A stretch of DNA of 64,000 nt, taken from Bretschneidera sinensis. Lineage: Eukaryota > Streptophyta > Magnoliopsida > Brassicales > Akaniaceae. This document shows positions 25,610 through 38,097 of this stretch, piece after piece. The position numbers and the translations under genes are program-made. Each line of letters starts with the position of its first letter. Positions within the stretch are counted from its first letter, which is position 1. The notes under the pieces were generated by a model. The model worked only from the letters and a program-made list of their open reading frames with translations. It searched no databases and had not been told where the DNA came from. The stretch spans positions 142,458,036 through 142,522,035 of the forward strand of contig CM043699.1 in assembly GCA_023935145.1 (NCBI GenBank). The letters run 5' to 3'.

Positions 25610-27460
25610 TTTCTTTAAATTGATTTCTTCGTAAACTGAGGGGGAAAATCACCCTTAACCCTTAAACTCACGGGATTATTTTCAAATAAGCCTTACAAGT
25701 ATTATCTTCGGATTAAGTAAGTCTTACCAGCTCAATTGTTCCTGACAACCAAAAGCTAGAAGATTCCGAATAGCCTTTTATTTGAGGGTCATTTACGGTT
25801 ATACATTGGCTTACATGAACTATATTGAACTCATTGTGGGCTTTTGATTGGTCTTTTTCCGGTAAGACCAACCAACCTAGGAAGAGAACCCGCTCGAGAA
25901 TTAAGCCATAGCCAAGGTGAATTAGATTTCTCTAGATTTGTAACCGGTTTCGTTAGCAACATATTTCGCTTCCAACGCTTTGTAGGAGAAAAAAATAAGA
26001 GGAAAGAAAAATTAAGAGAAAAAAAAATTGGATGGAGTGTCTTTTTTTCTTGTTTAATAAGATTGAAAAGTGAAGAAACAAAACTAAAAGAAAAAAATAA
26101 AGAAAATAAATGTTTTTTTGTTACATACACACGTCATAATCTTTTTAAATCCAGAAGATTGAAGATTGGAATAATAAAAAGAAAATAGATAAAATTATCA
26201 TTTTCTCTTCTTATCCTCATCTAATTTTTTCATATTAAAATTACAAATAATGGGTTTTTGGTTAACTTATAAATCAAGTCTTCAATTCAATTTACTAATG
26301 TTCAATCGGGTTCAAGTTTGAGACCTAAGGACAATAATTATATTTCTCATCCCAATTAATCCTTGGACGCGAAATCTCATGAGTAATATTGTATAATATA
26401 TATTTTTGTATTTTATAATTACATAAATATGATTTTGCATAATTTTTTGCAAATGGCTATTTGTGTGGATTAAAAATCTATTTGATATCACATATTTTTA
26501 TGTAATAGTTACTATTAATTTATTTAAGTATATATATAGATATTTTAAAAAAAAATAGAGATATAATTAACAATGAGTTCTTGTCTCGTTCATTCTCCAT
26601 CGGGGATGGGGGACCAAAAAATATCTCTCTTAAATATTAGACGAGAATGGGAGAAGGTTTTGGGTGATGGGATAGGAAAGAAGAATGCATTTCCATAGCA
26701 AATCAACTTAGTTGCCATTCCTAAGTGATAAAATATGGATTTATGTTTTAATGTTACAAAATGATAGAATTAATTGTTTCTTTAATTAGGTTCATACTTC
26801 AGCATAAATTAGCTTAAAAAGAAAAACAAAGACAAGAAAAACCATACCATACCATGCACACCACTTTCAATTTGCAATTTATTTATGTTCACAAATAAAA
26901 TTGAGTCGAGCCGAGTTTGAGCTGAGTGTGTTCAAGCTTGGCTCATGAGTGAAAAATACCTAATTGAATTGAGCTAAAACTTATAAAATTGAATTTGAGT
27001 TCGGTTCGAATCGTAAAATTCATGTTCGAACTTGACTTGTGAACTGTTTGAAAAAGCCATCAAAAATCATTTTCTCACTAACTAAACAACATAATCCACA
27101 CAAAAAAAAATCTATTTTCCCCGACAACACAAAAAATAAAAACAAATCCAAAATAACAATGCTCAAAACTCTATCATAGCATTATTAACAAGAAAATTGT
27201 TAGTCTCAACCATGGATGACGCATGTGCATACGTAACACAAATTAGGAATACAAATTAATGCAACCCTAATCGGAGAAATTAGAGTTTTGGAATCCATGT
27301 GCGTGCATGCCAAAGCTTCAGAATAATCGAAAATGTTTTTTTTTTTTTAAAAAAAAATACTTGAGAGTGATAAATTTTTTAAGAAGGAAAACCAATTAGT
27401 AAGTCTAACCAGTAAAAGCCCAACCGCTCAGCCCAACCCAGCTTCCAATCCATTGTCTAT
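25610..27460. other. AT-rich intergenic spacer
   Basis: No gene is recognised. Reading frames around 25831-26188 are open on both strands over a purine/pyrimidine-biased tract and look like chance. At about 26896-27050 there is a degenerate GAG(T/C)CGAGC/TTCGAA-type repeat of a kind scattered in plant genomes (compare 45630-45860). A poly-T/poly-A hairpin lies at 27333-27357. Confidence 0.5.
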
Positions 27461-28124
27461 GTTCTGCGAGACTGCGATCTTGATTCTCAACCCTGATGTC
27501 TTTCCGTTTCCTCACGCGTCACGCCAGCCCCTCAGCTCAGCTATCTCCCTCCCTCATCGATCACTGCCTTTCTTTGTTTCCCTCCTCCATCGGATTGTAC
27601 TTGGGGTAAGTCATAAGTGGGCCCTCTCTCTTCTCTTTTACTTTCTCTTCCTTCTCTCCTTCAGACCCTCACCAAAGCTCACCTTTTTCTCTCTTCCTTC
27701 CTGCAGCACCGGCGGCTGATCTGACTCTCTCCACGGCTGGGTTTCAGTTTTCCGGCGAAGCTATCCCACCAGGCACCAGAAGCTTCAATACTCCCCGCCA
27801 GGTTACTGAAACATTCTTTTGAGTTTTGAGCTGTTAAGTTTTTTTTTTTTTGTTTTTCTTGATTTGAAATTGAAATTCTGCTATTTTGCTTTATATATTT
27901 CCTTCTCTCCTTCAGACCCTTACCATAAGGTAGATCCGCCCATGCTTTAAAAGTTTGCTTTTATATTTTTTCTGTTATTTCTTGTTGCATCTTAATTTGG
28001 AATATATTGATTGCTTAAGGTGCATTTTTCAGATTATAACAATACGGTATCCTTATTTTTTTTTAGGGGATTCAGATCATTTTGTTTGTTTTTCTACAGC
28101 TGTTGGAACTGATTGATTGTTGAA
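27461..28124 (+). promoter_or_regulatory. 5' leader of the N-myristoyltransferase gene, with an intron
   Basis: The region from about 27460 is CT-rich, like a plant leader. A clear leader intron runs from the donor at 27802 (CCAG/GTTACT) to the acceptor at 28099 (TTTCTACAG), 25 bases before the start codon. A second possible donor, GGG/GTAAGT near 27605, could pair with CCTGCAG at about 27706. A CCTTCTCTCCTTCAGACCCT block occurs twice (about 27650 and 27901) and places a copy of an acceptor-like site inside the main intron. No upstream ATG in frame competes with 28125. Confidence 0.6.
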
Positions 28125-29429
28125 ATGGGCGATAACAACTCACCACCTGAGTCTCTTAAAGAAAACTCAGATCAAAATTCTGAGACAAACCCACTTCCCA
28201 AGGATGATAGCTCACTCGAAACCATAGTTCAAAGGTTCCAGGACTCGATTTCCATAGGCAAGAAACACAAGTTTTGGGAAACCCAACCTGTAGGGCAATT
28301 CAAGGATTTTGGGGACACAAGTTTGCCTGAGGGCCCGATTGAGCCTCCAACCCCGTTATCCGAGGTCAAACAAGAGCCCTATAACCTACCAAGTCCATAT
28401 GAATGGACTATTTGTGACATGGACTCTGAAGAGACTTGCACTGAGGTTTACAATCTCTTGAAGAACAACTACGTCGAGGATGATGAGAACATGTTTAGGT
28501 TCAATTATTCTAAGGAGTTTCTTAGGTGGGCTTTGCGTCCTCCAGGTTTTTACCGGAGCTGGCACATTGGCGTTCGTGCTAAAGCTTCCAAGAAGCTTGT
28601 TGCTTTCATTACTGGTGTCCCTGCCAGAATCAGGGTACGCAATGAAGTTGTGAAAATGGCAGAGATCAATTTTTTGTGCGTTCACAAGAAGCTTAGATCG
28701 AAGAGACTTGCCCCTGTCATGATTAAGGAAATAACTAGAAGGGTTCACTTGGAGAATATTTGGCAAGCAGCTTATACTGCAGGAGTGGTTCTTCCAACAC
28801 CAGTTACGACTTGCCAGTATTGGCATAGGTCCTTGAACCCAAAGAAGCTCATTGATGTTGGATTTTCAAGACTTGGTGCAAGGATGACGATGAGCAGAAC
28901 CATAAAACTTTACAAATTACCAGATGTACTAGTTACCCCTGGATTCAGAAAGATGGAGCTTCGTGATGTCCCGGCTGTTACTAGGTTGCTCAGAAAGTAT
29001 TTAAGCCAGTTTGTTGTTGCACCAGATTTTGATGAGGATGATGTGGAGCATTGGCTTCTTCCAACTGAGAACGTGGTGGATAGTTTCTTGGTTGAGAGCC
29101 CAGAGACTCATGAGATCACTGACTTCTGCAGCTTCTACACTCTGCCTTCCTCTATCCTTGGCAACCAGAACTACTCAATTTTGAAAGCTGCTTATTCATA
29201 CTATAATGTTGCCACTAAAACTCCGTCGCTTCAGCTGATGAACGATGCGCTTATCATTGCTAAGCAAAATGATTTTGATGTTTTTAATGCTCTGGATGTG
29301 ATGCACAATGAGTCTTTCCTGAAAGAACTGAAATTTGGACCGGGTGATGGGCAACTTCACTACTATCTCTATAATTACCGGGTACAACGTGCCCTGAAAC
29401 CATTAGAACTTGGGCTTGTGCTCTTGTAG
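28125..29429 (+). CDS. NMT1: Glycylpeptide N-tetradecanoyltransferase (N-myristoyltransferase), single exon
   Basis: Transfers myristate from myristoyl-CoA to the N-terminal glycine of nascent proteins in the cytosol, often at ribosomes. The frame encodes 434 residues from the ATG at 28125, the same length as Arabidopsis NMT1. Four non-ATG codons extend the frame upstream and were not used. The enzyme has two GNAT-like lobes. The first contains the family signature EINFLCVHK (residues 180-188), followed by KLRSKRLAPVMIKE for acyl-CoA binding. The second contains KFGPGDGQLHYYLYN near the end. The chain ends GLVLL; the terminal carboxylate is known to act as catalytic base in this family. The N-terminus is acidic and Ser/Pro-rich, as in other NMTs. 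No frame break is present. The coding sequence is intronless and convergent with the thiolase gene. Confidence 0.97.
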   Translation: MGDNNSPPESLKENSDQNSETNPLPKDDSSLETIVQRFQDSISIGKKHKFWETQPVGQFKDFGDTSLPEGPIEPPTPLSEVKQEPYNLPSPYEWTICDMDSEETCTEVYNLLKNNYVEDDENMFRFNYSKEFLRWALRPPGFYRSWHIGVRAKASKKLVAFITGVPARIRVRNEVVKMAEINFLCVHKKLRSKRLAPVMIKEITRRVHLENIWQAAYTAGVVLPTPVTTCQYWHRSLNPKKLIDVGFSRLGARMTMSRTIKLYKLPDVLVTPGFRKMELRDVPAVTRLLRKYLSQFVVAPDFDEDDVEHWLLPTENVVDSFLVESPETHEITDFCSFYTLPSSILGNQNYSILKAAYSYYNVATKTPSLQLMNDALIIAKQNDFDVFNALDVMHNESFLKELKFGPGDGQLHYYLYNYRVQRALKPLELGLVLL

Positions 29430-31407
29430 TCTGATATGTATCAACTTCGGTTCTATGGTTTTGTTTGATAAGTGGGTGGTGTTTGTGGTCATACTTCTTC
29501 CTCTGCGTCAGCAGCCAAAAGTAAGATTTTCCGGTTCATGTGGAAGCAATTTTTTTGGTTTTTTGAACCTAAATTGCTTGAACAAAGTATTGTTAGAAAT
29601 GCCATTGTTTTTTCTTCACAAATAACGATTTAACTTTTGATTTTATCATGTCATTCTGATTTTCCATTAATGTTCTACCATCTGAGTCAATTATTTTCCT
29701 GCATGTTATGGGTTTATACAAACTTTAGCTGCATGACCTAAGTAGAGGTGATTGTCTGAACATGCTCTAATTATCAAATTATGTTAGTTCAGGTTTAAAT
29801 TTGCATTGGCTGTGGAGGTTAGATGTGGGCTTGATTATATCCTGCTTTTAAAAGCTCATATTTTGGTATATCTCTGTTTGTTTGGTTAGAAAATTTGGGA
29901 TGCATTTGACTGATAACAATTTCAAGAGCACGTGTTTGACTGATTTTTTGTGGGTTATAATAATTGAAAAAGGGATGGAGGAGATACTGGTTTTGTTAGG
30001 TGGATACCAAAGGATTAAAAGAAGGCAACAGAAAGAATTTGTTCTCATCAATGATGATGAGGCACTGCATTTGTAAAGAAATTGGAGGAGCAAGAGACTT
30101 GAAGAAGTTTTGTTTTTTGGGCTTGCTTTAACTTTTGAGTTTTTTTTCTTCCTTTTTACCCCATATTTGGATTTAGAGGGTACTTATTTGCTCATTTTGT
30201 TTTCTGTAGATTGACTCAAAACTATAAGCATTAGCTTTTTTTTATTTATAAAACAAATACACACCACTCTGCTTATTCTTAACCATTGAGTCAAGGCCCC
30301 TTTGACTGATTAGCTTTTCTTAAAATGCTTTTATTAATTGGGTTGCTTTCTTTTTGTTCCTGTGGGGTTTATTTTGGAAAATTTTCACGGATCAGTTCGC
30401 TTATTTCCTTTCTCCGCTTTAGTAGATATTAGGATGAAATTTCAGCTCAATACCAACAACAGAGTATCACATTTCTGCAAAATGTATAGTTTCATGTAAT
30501 TTATTTTCTTGGGCATTTCGTTAGTGTAGTGCCTAGATTCAGGTAAATTGTTGTTACGATTCATTTCTAGTTTTTTCCTGTTAGTTTCTTGATTTTAGAG
30601 GTGGCCAATGAGTGGTGCATGAAAGTTTGCTACTTTTATTATGCACGAGTGTGTTTCTTTAACCTTTTCAGTGAGATTGGTAGTTGTAATCCCTCCTTCC
30701 TCCTCACTGTAGTTCTCTGCAACTACAAATACCTCACTTGGCAAGCTCGGTTCAACGATTAAACCCATTGAAAATTTTATTGATAATTTTTAAAATTTTT
30801 TTTAGTAATGTTATCTTTTGAGTCCTATACTTATATTAATGTTACCAATGACTTTAAAATTATTAGTGAAGTTTTCAACGGATTTAAAACTAATGTTTTA
30901 AACTCTAACTAATCAAGCATTTCACAAAAAAAAATCAATTCGATCACTTACAAAAGAAATTTTATTAAGTAATATTATTTTGAGTCTCACTTATATTAAT
31001 TTTTTTAATAAATTTTTTTAAAATTATCAGTAAAATTTTAACGAATCCAAAACCAAAATTTTAAGCTAGAACCAACCAATTCTAGTCTGAATATTTTCGC
31101 TTTGTAAGAGGCAAATTACCTCCATGACTCCACTAATATAACAAGTTTTCGTGATAATCATGTCCCCTCCAAGGAATAATTAAAAACTTGTTAAGACGCT
31201 CAAGAAGTGAGATTCAGATACACTAATTAACTTCGATTTTATGAAAAACTTGGAAGATACAATTAATTATCTGAACCCTTTTGTTTCACGTTTCTTCATG
31301 AAACCAAAACCACTTTATTACACTGCTTCATATATCTTCCGATTCCAGCCACAACATATTATTAATAAGTATTGCAACAAGTAACAAGTTCTAACAACGA
31401 ATGTATT
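29430..31407. other. 3' regions of two convergent genes and AT-rich spacer
   Basis: Downstream of both the myristoyltransferase (+) and the thiolase (-). The first few hundred bases are T-rich 3' UTR-like sequence. Between about 30770 and 31130 there is a diverged direct repeat of roughly 180 bases (ATTTTATT-AGTAATGTTAT-TTTTGAGTC and AATTATCAGT-AAATTTTAACG-type blocks occur twice). No coding frame or RNA gene is recognised. Confidence 0.45.
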
Positions 31408-34400
31408 CTACCGAGCATCTTTTGACAACAGGTTGTTGGTTTCAACTTTACGAGCATTGCATAGTCCATCAGTACAATCACCGCTTTCAAAAACAGCTGC
31501 AGCCCCCATCCCTGTGCCTGCAATTGAATCAAAACGTCCACTGTTAGCCACATATTCTGGCATTACTTTACCATAGATAGAGATAAAGATAGAGCACCTA
31601 TGCACATTGATATCACTCCAAAACGGCAGTCTTTGCCACGCCTCTTCATCTCGTGCAGTAAAGTAGCAACACAGCGGGCACCTGCAAAGGAAAACACGAA
31701 TAGGTTGAAGGAAAATGTATAATTTACAAATTACTACTCCGTAAGTTGACCTCCAGCTGTCCAGCATACATGTGGCTCATGTATACATACACAAGCACGC
31801 AAATGATGCAAAAAGAGATTATGCACTTGTAACATTTATGCATATGTTTACTTGCGCACGATCTTCTTATATCCATGGGTTAAAGGGCAACATTCTGGGT
31901 GCTACACCATCTTTTTGCTTAGTATAATACCATAAACAAAAGAGTGTTTTATTTCGATTGTAAATCATATTGAACTCTATTAACTTCCCTAGTTTGTAAA
32001 TTACCTGTTGCACCCAAAGGATGCCCAATGGCCATTGCACCTCCATTAACATTGATCTTTTCAGGATCAAGCTCCAGCTTCTTACGGCAATACACAAACT
32101 GGGATGCAAATGCCTGCACAGAGAAATAAAATAGGTGTAAAATAAATATCATTTTAACCATGTAGGAATTGAAGCAAAAACCATAAAAAAATCCCAGAAG
32201 AGAAAAAAATCGTTACCTCATTAATCTCGAACAAATCAATATCATCAAGTTCTAGATTAGCAGCCTTAACCGCAGCTGGAATGGCAACAGCTGGGCCAAC
32301 ACCCATGATGGCAGGATCTACACCAACAGCAGCAAAAGTCCTGCATGATCAACGAGTTATTTTCTTAAAATCTGAATATGATATGAATGGGAGTTAGAAT
32401 TAGTAGAGCAATTTAATTGAATAAATGCTTAGATAGTTATACGTAGAATTAGTTGGTTAGGTAGTTAGGATTGGTAGTTGTTTACTCCTTGTATTCATAG
32501 CCTATGAAAGGCATTGTACATCTCATTACTGGAATGAATGAATAATCAAGAAACCTTTTAGTTTTGTAGGGTTTGATCACTAACTATTAATTAGTGTCAA
32601 TTATCTTCATCTTCCCTACAATTCACCATCAAATCCACCATCTTCTTCCCTACCACCAAGAATCACCATCCATCAAAAATCTAGTTCGTGACATTTTGTG
32701 CTTTCATTGTCCTCCCATAATTCCTTCCATTCTTCAAACTTTCTTAATTCAAATCCATGGAGCGGCTATTCCACAAACACAACGCATTGGTTTTTTGCCA
32801 ATATGCAATAGAACAACAAGATCCACATGATATGATGATCCCACCAATTGAAGAACTTTCCAAGAAGATGGAAAAGATTCATAGTATTGATTTGAATACT
32901 TTTTATTTTGACAACCATGATACTACACTACTACAACAGCAAAAAGAAATGATGCATCTTTGCTCGGGTGATTCTAGTATTGAGAAAATTCAAGATTTTC
33001 TCCTTACTCTTTCTTTGTCATCTCAACAAAAAGAAAATTGTGTCTATATCCAAGATATAGAAGAACAAGATTCTAATCCATGGAGCAGCTATTCCACAAA
33101 CACAACACATTGGTTTTTCACCAATATGCAATGGAACAAACACAAGATCCACATGATCCGATGATCCCACCAATTGAAGAACTTTCCAAGAAGATGGAAA
33201 AGATTCATAGTATTGATTTGAATACTTTTGATTTTGATAACCATGATCCTACACTACTACAACAGCAAAAAGAAATGATGCGTCTTTGCTTGGGTGATTC
33301 TAGTATTGAGAAAATTCAAGATTTTCTCTTTACTCTTTCTTTGTCATCTCAACAAAAAGAAAATTGTGTCTATATCCAAGAGATAGAAGAACAAGATTCT
33401 ACCCATGCACAAGAAAAGACTACAGCAAATGAGGTCGAAGTCAGCCGTGACGAGGAAGTTTTCAGTGAAACAGGTATTGGGAAGCATGTCCCTCGCACTG
33501 TCTTTATTAATCTTGAACCCACTATCATCGAGCAAGATGCTGCTTTCCTTTCTGAGTTGGACCAGCCAGTTTCTGTATTGGAGTCCATGCAATCTTTTTT
33601 ATGCAATTGTCAAACCAAAAATTATGAGAGAAGCCCAAACCCCACTCCACAGTCATTCTCCACTTACTCTCTCCTCTCCACAACCTGAATTTGACCCTAA
33701 AGACTTGCCACTGATTTTCAATTCCAATGATAGGAAAGACAACAAGGATATGGGAAAATGGCACAAATGGGTTGACAAAATGGCATCTTCGCATGACCTC
33801 ACATGGAAAAAAGCTAGTATCTATTAAGCCATCTTGAGTTCAAAGTACCAAATCAAAACAAACACTGTTTTGGTTCTTGGGGTTACAGAGAATGGAGGAG
33901 TGACACAAAAGTTTCAATTTTTATTGGGTTGAAGACTTTGACGACAAGATGGTGAATCACTGTGTTCAAGAAGTCAAAAAAAGCATAAAAGGGAACTTGA
34001 AGCCAAGGGGAGGAAATATCCATTTGAATCTTTCAAGTATTTGCCCACGCCTCTTCCACTTGCATTTGAAAAATGGGTTCAAATATTCAAGAATGTTAGT
34101 GTCGAATTTGATCCTTTTGGGGATCTTGAAAATGCACTACCATTAAATTGGTCAGAAGGGCATGTTTCGATTATTGACCCAACAAAAGCAATTTTGTGTG
34201 TGCCCACCAATGGCCATGGTCTCCATGCTTGTGTTAATAGGGACTCCTACATTCCAAGTTTGATGGTTCAGCCATTGATCAACAAGCACTGAAAGGAGAT
34301 GACTAAAGCGAATTTATCACAAGAGATGAGGCAATTTCATTCAAGGAATTGCTCAGCTCAAGGAATTGACAGACCTTCTTAATGCTCCGATAGTGTGAGC

Positions 34401-36147
34401 ACCTAAAGACTTATTTTTTGGGATCTTTATTAAGCTTTATATTCTTGGTTATGTGCATGGGACAAAGGCAATTGCAACAATTGGAGTTGTTTTCTTGTTT
34501 TGTAATATTGGCTTCATTGATGAAGTTCCTAATGAGAGCATTACTTAAACCTTGAGGACAAGGTTTATTTGATGGGTTGTGGAATGATACGAATGGAAGT
34601 TAGAATTAGTAGAGCAATTTAATTGAATAAAGGATTAGATAGTTATGAGTAGAATTAGTTTGTTAGTAGTTGGTTAGGTAGTTAGAATTGGTAGTTGGTT
34701 ACTCCTTGTATTCATAGCCTATAAAAGGCATTGTACATCTCATTAGTGGAATGAACGAATAATCAAGAAACCATTTAGTTTTGTAATTTCTTTCTTCTCT
34801 CTCTATCTTTCTTAGAGGTTTGATCACTAGCTATTAATTAGTGTCAATTATCTTTATCTTCCCTACAATTCACCATCAAATCCATCTTCATCTTCCCTAC
34901 CACCAAGAATCACCATACACCCAAAACCTGGTTCGTAACAGAATACCAGTACTTCATATAAATTAAATAGATGATAATTATGGAATATGGTGGAATAACT
35001 TAATAATCTATAGAGTCAACTCCTACAACACAGAGCAGCACAAAGGTGACCAGGGTGAGCTGACAGAAAAAACGTTGCCCTAATGGATTTAGAATTTCAA
35101 CTACTATGCCACGACAAGGCTGTTCCCTAACAAGGGAGGAATTGATGCACAAAATGTTGGAAATGCAGTGTCATATGGTACAGAGAATCTAAGCCTTGCA
35201 CATACTCCACTCCTACTTTCATGGTCATAAAAAGTGTAAAAAATTATTTGAGACTAGATATTATGGGAAACTCCGCTATTATATACGTAAACAACTTGAA
35301 AACCTATGTGGATGTACAGACTTACTGAATTTATATAACTGTTTCTAATACATACATGGTGTTGCTTAAGTTCCAATTTATATGATGATTTTAGAGTACC
35401 TGAATACACCAAGGATGGGAAGCTCTTTTCGCATTGCAACACTTCTCTTCATGAGGAGAACAGCTCCAGCACCATCACTCACTTGGCTAGAATTTCCTAC
35501 AGTAGAGGCAGACATAATGAAATAAACTGAAATCGACCAAACAACTTTTCATTATGATGCATCATACAATAAACAATACCAGCAGTGGTGGTCCCATCTT
35601 TCTTAAATACAGGCTTCAACCTTTGAAGGTCTGACACAGATGCGTTGGGCCGTATCCCATCATCAACAGAAATTGTGACAGTTTTCTCTTCGCCAGTTTT
35701 TGGGTCCACTATCTACATACATGAAACACATGTCAGTCCACAACAAGAAATGCACTTACTAAGATCGACAGACTCAAGACATGCTGAAGATATGTTCTAT
35801 TAAAAAAAAAAGGTAAATACCTTGGTGGTTACAGGGATTATTTCATCCTTAAATTTACCAGAGGCAGTTGCAGCAGCTGCCTTCCTATGAGACTCAACCT
35901 AACAACACGAATAAAGAAAATAAATAAGTATAATCTACTTATAGAACTAGGCACCACACTGACAAATTCATTCAACTCACTGCAGCCTGATCTTGTTCCT
36001 GCCTTGTCACGCCAAATCGGTGTGCAACATTTTCTGAAGTAACACCCATGGGAAGAAGGCAATTTTGGGCTTGCTCAAATTTCTTTACCTGCCATAATGG
36101 CCTGATATTCATGAGAGGGCTCAAAAATCATGAATTCTTCTTCCAAG

Positions 36148-36191
<44 letters not shown>

Positions 36192-37899
36192 ATACAATTG
36201 GGTTGACTGATCCTTCCCAAGCCATTGGATTAGTTGTCATGGATTCCAACCCGGCCCCAATGCCTATATCGCCAGAATAACAAGATAAGGCCCTATACTC
36301 ACTGAGACATTATGAAAGGACATTCTTAAGAATAGTTGTTCTCCTACCAATTTCATAAAACCCTGCTTTTATAGCAGCAGCTACATCGGCAACCGCCTGA
36401 AGCCCAGACGAACATTGCCTGTTCACAGTTCTAATAGGCACAGTTTCTGTAACACACATGATACCATATTAAGTAAAAAATAAGCGAATGATAAAATAAA
36501 GATTTCTAAAAAGATGCAGTCAAGAAAATATACCAGGGAAACCAGCATAGAATGCAGCCATCCTGCATTCACTGGCTCTTTGAGATCCTGGCGCCAATAC
36601 TGTACCCACGACAATGTCACCGACTTCAGTTGGGTTAAGATTCGTTTTCTCTATCAATGCCTGCACCAAGCACCGATTATACACAGTTATGTTCAGAATA
36701 CTGCAGCAAATAAACATGTATTTTCTGAAATGTTCAATACTTCAATCTACAAGGGAACTATACAACAGAAAATAAAAAAATAAAAAACAAAAGGGAATAA
36801 TCAACAGACCCTCAAAACAGGTGCAAGTAAATCATCAGGATAAGTATCCTTGAAACCACCCCGTTTAGATTTGCAAAGCGCAGTCCTATATGCTCTGTAC
36901 AATATGGAAGGGACACAAAAAAGTTCATAAGGAACACCTAAAAGATATAATAGTACAATTCATCGGTTTATAAACCAGAAAGCATGGAAACATCACTAGC
37001 AAAACAGAGCAACTTACGCCACAATCACCACATCATCTCCGTACACAGAAGTCCTTTGATATGCTGCACTGTCTCCGGCTAGACAGACTGATGCCTGGTT
37101 GAGATTAAAAAATAACAATTTAAAAGAAAGGGAAAAAAAAGACCACATTGTTAGATGATAAAATATTCTAAGATCAAGTATAAACACAGTTCAAACAAAG
37201 GTCATTGCAAAATGACATTAAGAGACATATTTCAGGGTAAAATAAAGCGTCTGGGGATATCAAATGAAGCAAATAAATCCTGACAAACACATAACCGATC
37301 CATAATATTAAATCCGAGTTATATCAACTCGTTTTAATACTTCCTATAGCTCGATTAAAAAATTGCTAAAAAAATTCAAATTCGAGATTTTTAAAATCAA
37401 TCCAACAATTCAAACATGAAATCGATCCATAATGTTCAATTCGAGACTTAAATTAACTCATTTCAACACTTTCTAGAGCAGGAAAAAGTTATTAAGGTTC
37501 AAATTCGAGATTTTTAAAATCAATCCAACAATTGAGATCGTCTGGTCCGATCCACAAATCATGCATAAAAGTGATGGTTAATTTAATAAATCAATGTCAA
37601 GTGCGTAACAAAACCCTATATCCAAAACCAGAATACCAGATACTGAATCTGATGGAATCACAAGAAATCAAACCAAAATTTACATAAATTTAAGCAGCTA
37701 AACAACCGAAAAAAAAATCTACCAAAAAAAAATAAATCGAATTATCGAATCAGCATAAAACAAATAACGAATAACAAATCAGTAAGATCTCAGTCTATGA
37801 AATTGATCTTACAGATAGAGAGGACTCGAAATTGTGTGAAGAAGAGGAAGGGCAGAGATGCTCCAGCAAAACTCGCTGCCTCACGATTGCCTTCTCCAT
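31408..37899 (-). CDS. KAT2: 3-ketoacyl-CoA thiolase, peroxisomal (14 exons, complete)
   Basis: Catalyses the final thiolytic step of peroxisomal fatty-acid beta-oxidation, releasing acetyl-CoA; in plants it is also needed for jasmonate synthesis and seed oil use. Exons (minus strand): 37813-37899, 37018-37094, 36810-36894, 36534-36660, 36348-36446, 36196-36263, 35981-36088, 35821-35898, 35580-35712, 35400-35496, 32217-32340, 32005-32113, 31598-31681, 31408-31517. The product has 461 residues, one fewer than Arabidopsis KAT2. Residues 7-15, RQRVLLEHL, are a perfect PTS2 peroxisomal signal. Catalytic residues are present: nucleophile C137 (RQCSSG), NEAFA across the exon 11/12 junction, H392 (GHPLG) and C424 (MCIGTGMG). 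All junctions are GT-AG and phases agree. Intron 10 (3059 bases) contains a complete LTR retrotransposon, but no exon is touched. Confidence 0.97.
32379..32693 (+). repeat. 5' LTR of the intronic retrotransposon
   Basis: TG...CA ends. Contains CTATGAAAGGCATTG, whose counterpart in the other LTR is CTATAAAAGGCATTG, the likely TATA box; here the box has a T-to-G change. Confidence 0.88.
32757..33688 (+). pseudogene. Internal frame of the intronic retrotransposon, with a 323-bp tandem duplication
   Basis: A frame starting at 32757 (MERLFHKHN...) and a frame starting at 33080 (MEQLFHKHN...) encode nearly the same ~107 residues, including [20 protein letters not shown] and [10 protein letters not shown]. 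The DNA period is 323 bp, not a multiple of three, so the first copy runs out of frame at the junction and ends at 33164. The second copy continues to 33688. The protein is hydrophilic and probably coiled-coil; I do not recognise a domain. It is presumably the element's gag-like region, now broken. Confidence 0.65.
34585..34940 (+). repeat. 3' LTR of the intronic retrotransposon
   Basis: Direct repeat of 32379-32693. Retains TATAAAAGG at about 34719 and ends GTTCGTAACA next to the GAATA duplication. Confidence 0.88.
36150..36190. repeat. (GA)n microsatellite in thiolase intron 6
   Basis: About 20 GA units with one interruption, ending six bases before exon 6. On the transcribed strand it is a CT-rich tract directly after the splice donor. 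It is a likely length-polymorphic marker. Confidence 0.9.
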
Positions 37900-38053
37900 A
37901 ACTTACAAGTTTTGCTCTCTAAAATTAAATGCTTTTAACTTTGCTCTATCGCTCTTCCTAAAAGCTTTGGACGATGAGACACGAAAACAAGAAAGATTGA
38001 ATGAGCGAAGGCCTTTTATACCGACGGAATTATACTTTGGCCGTTGGATGATG

Positions 38054-38056
<3 letters not shown>

Positions 38057-38093
<37 letters not shown>
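38057..38093. repeat. (AT)n microsatellite
   Basis: About 18 uninterrupted TA units in the proximal promoter of the thiolase gene. Confidence 0.95.

Positions 38094-38097
<4 letters not shown>

Larger units (their letters stand above)
32379..34940 (+). mobile_element. Non-autonomous LTR retrotransposon inside thiolase intron 10
   Basis: Two direct repeats, 32379-32693 (315 bp) and 34585-34940 (356 bp), begin TGATA and end CGT(G/A)ACA. They are flanked by a perfect 5-bp target duplication GAATA (32374-32378 and 34941-34945). The second LTR differs by small insertions, including a CT-rich stretch near 34787-34813. Before the 3' LTR is CTTGAGGACAAGGTT, a block often seen upstream of the 3' LTR in plant Ty3/gypsy elements. 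The internal part has only broken frames of unknown protein (32757-33688) and no protease, reverse transcriptase or integrase. It lies in the antisense direction to the thiolase gene. Confidence 0.9.

Noticed and set aside
25831..26188. Overlapping frames of about 100 codons on both strands
   Set aside because: Purine-biased low-complexity DNA; the translations are Lys- or Phe/Ser-rich and match nothing.
28386..28826. 146-codon minus-strand frame
   Set aside because: Antisense shadow of the myristoyltransferase coding sequence.
31408..37899. Thiolase gene disrupted by the retrotransposon
   Set aside because: The insertion lies wholly within intron 10; exon phases and splice sites on both sides are intact.
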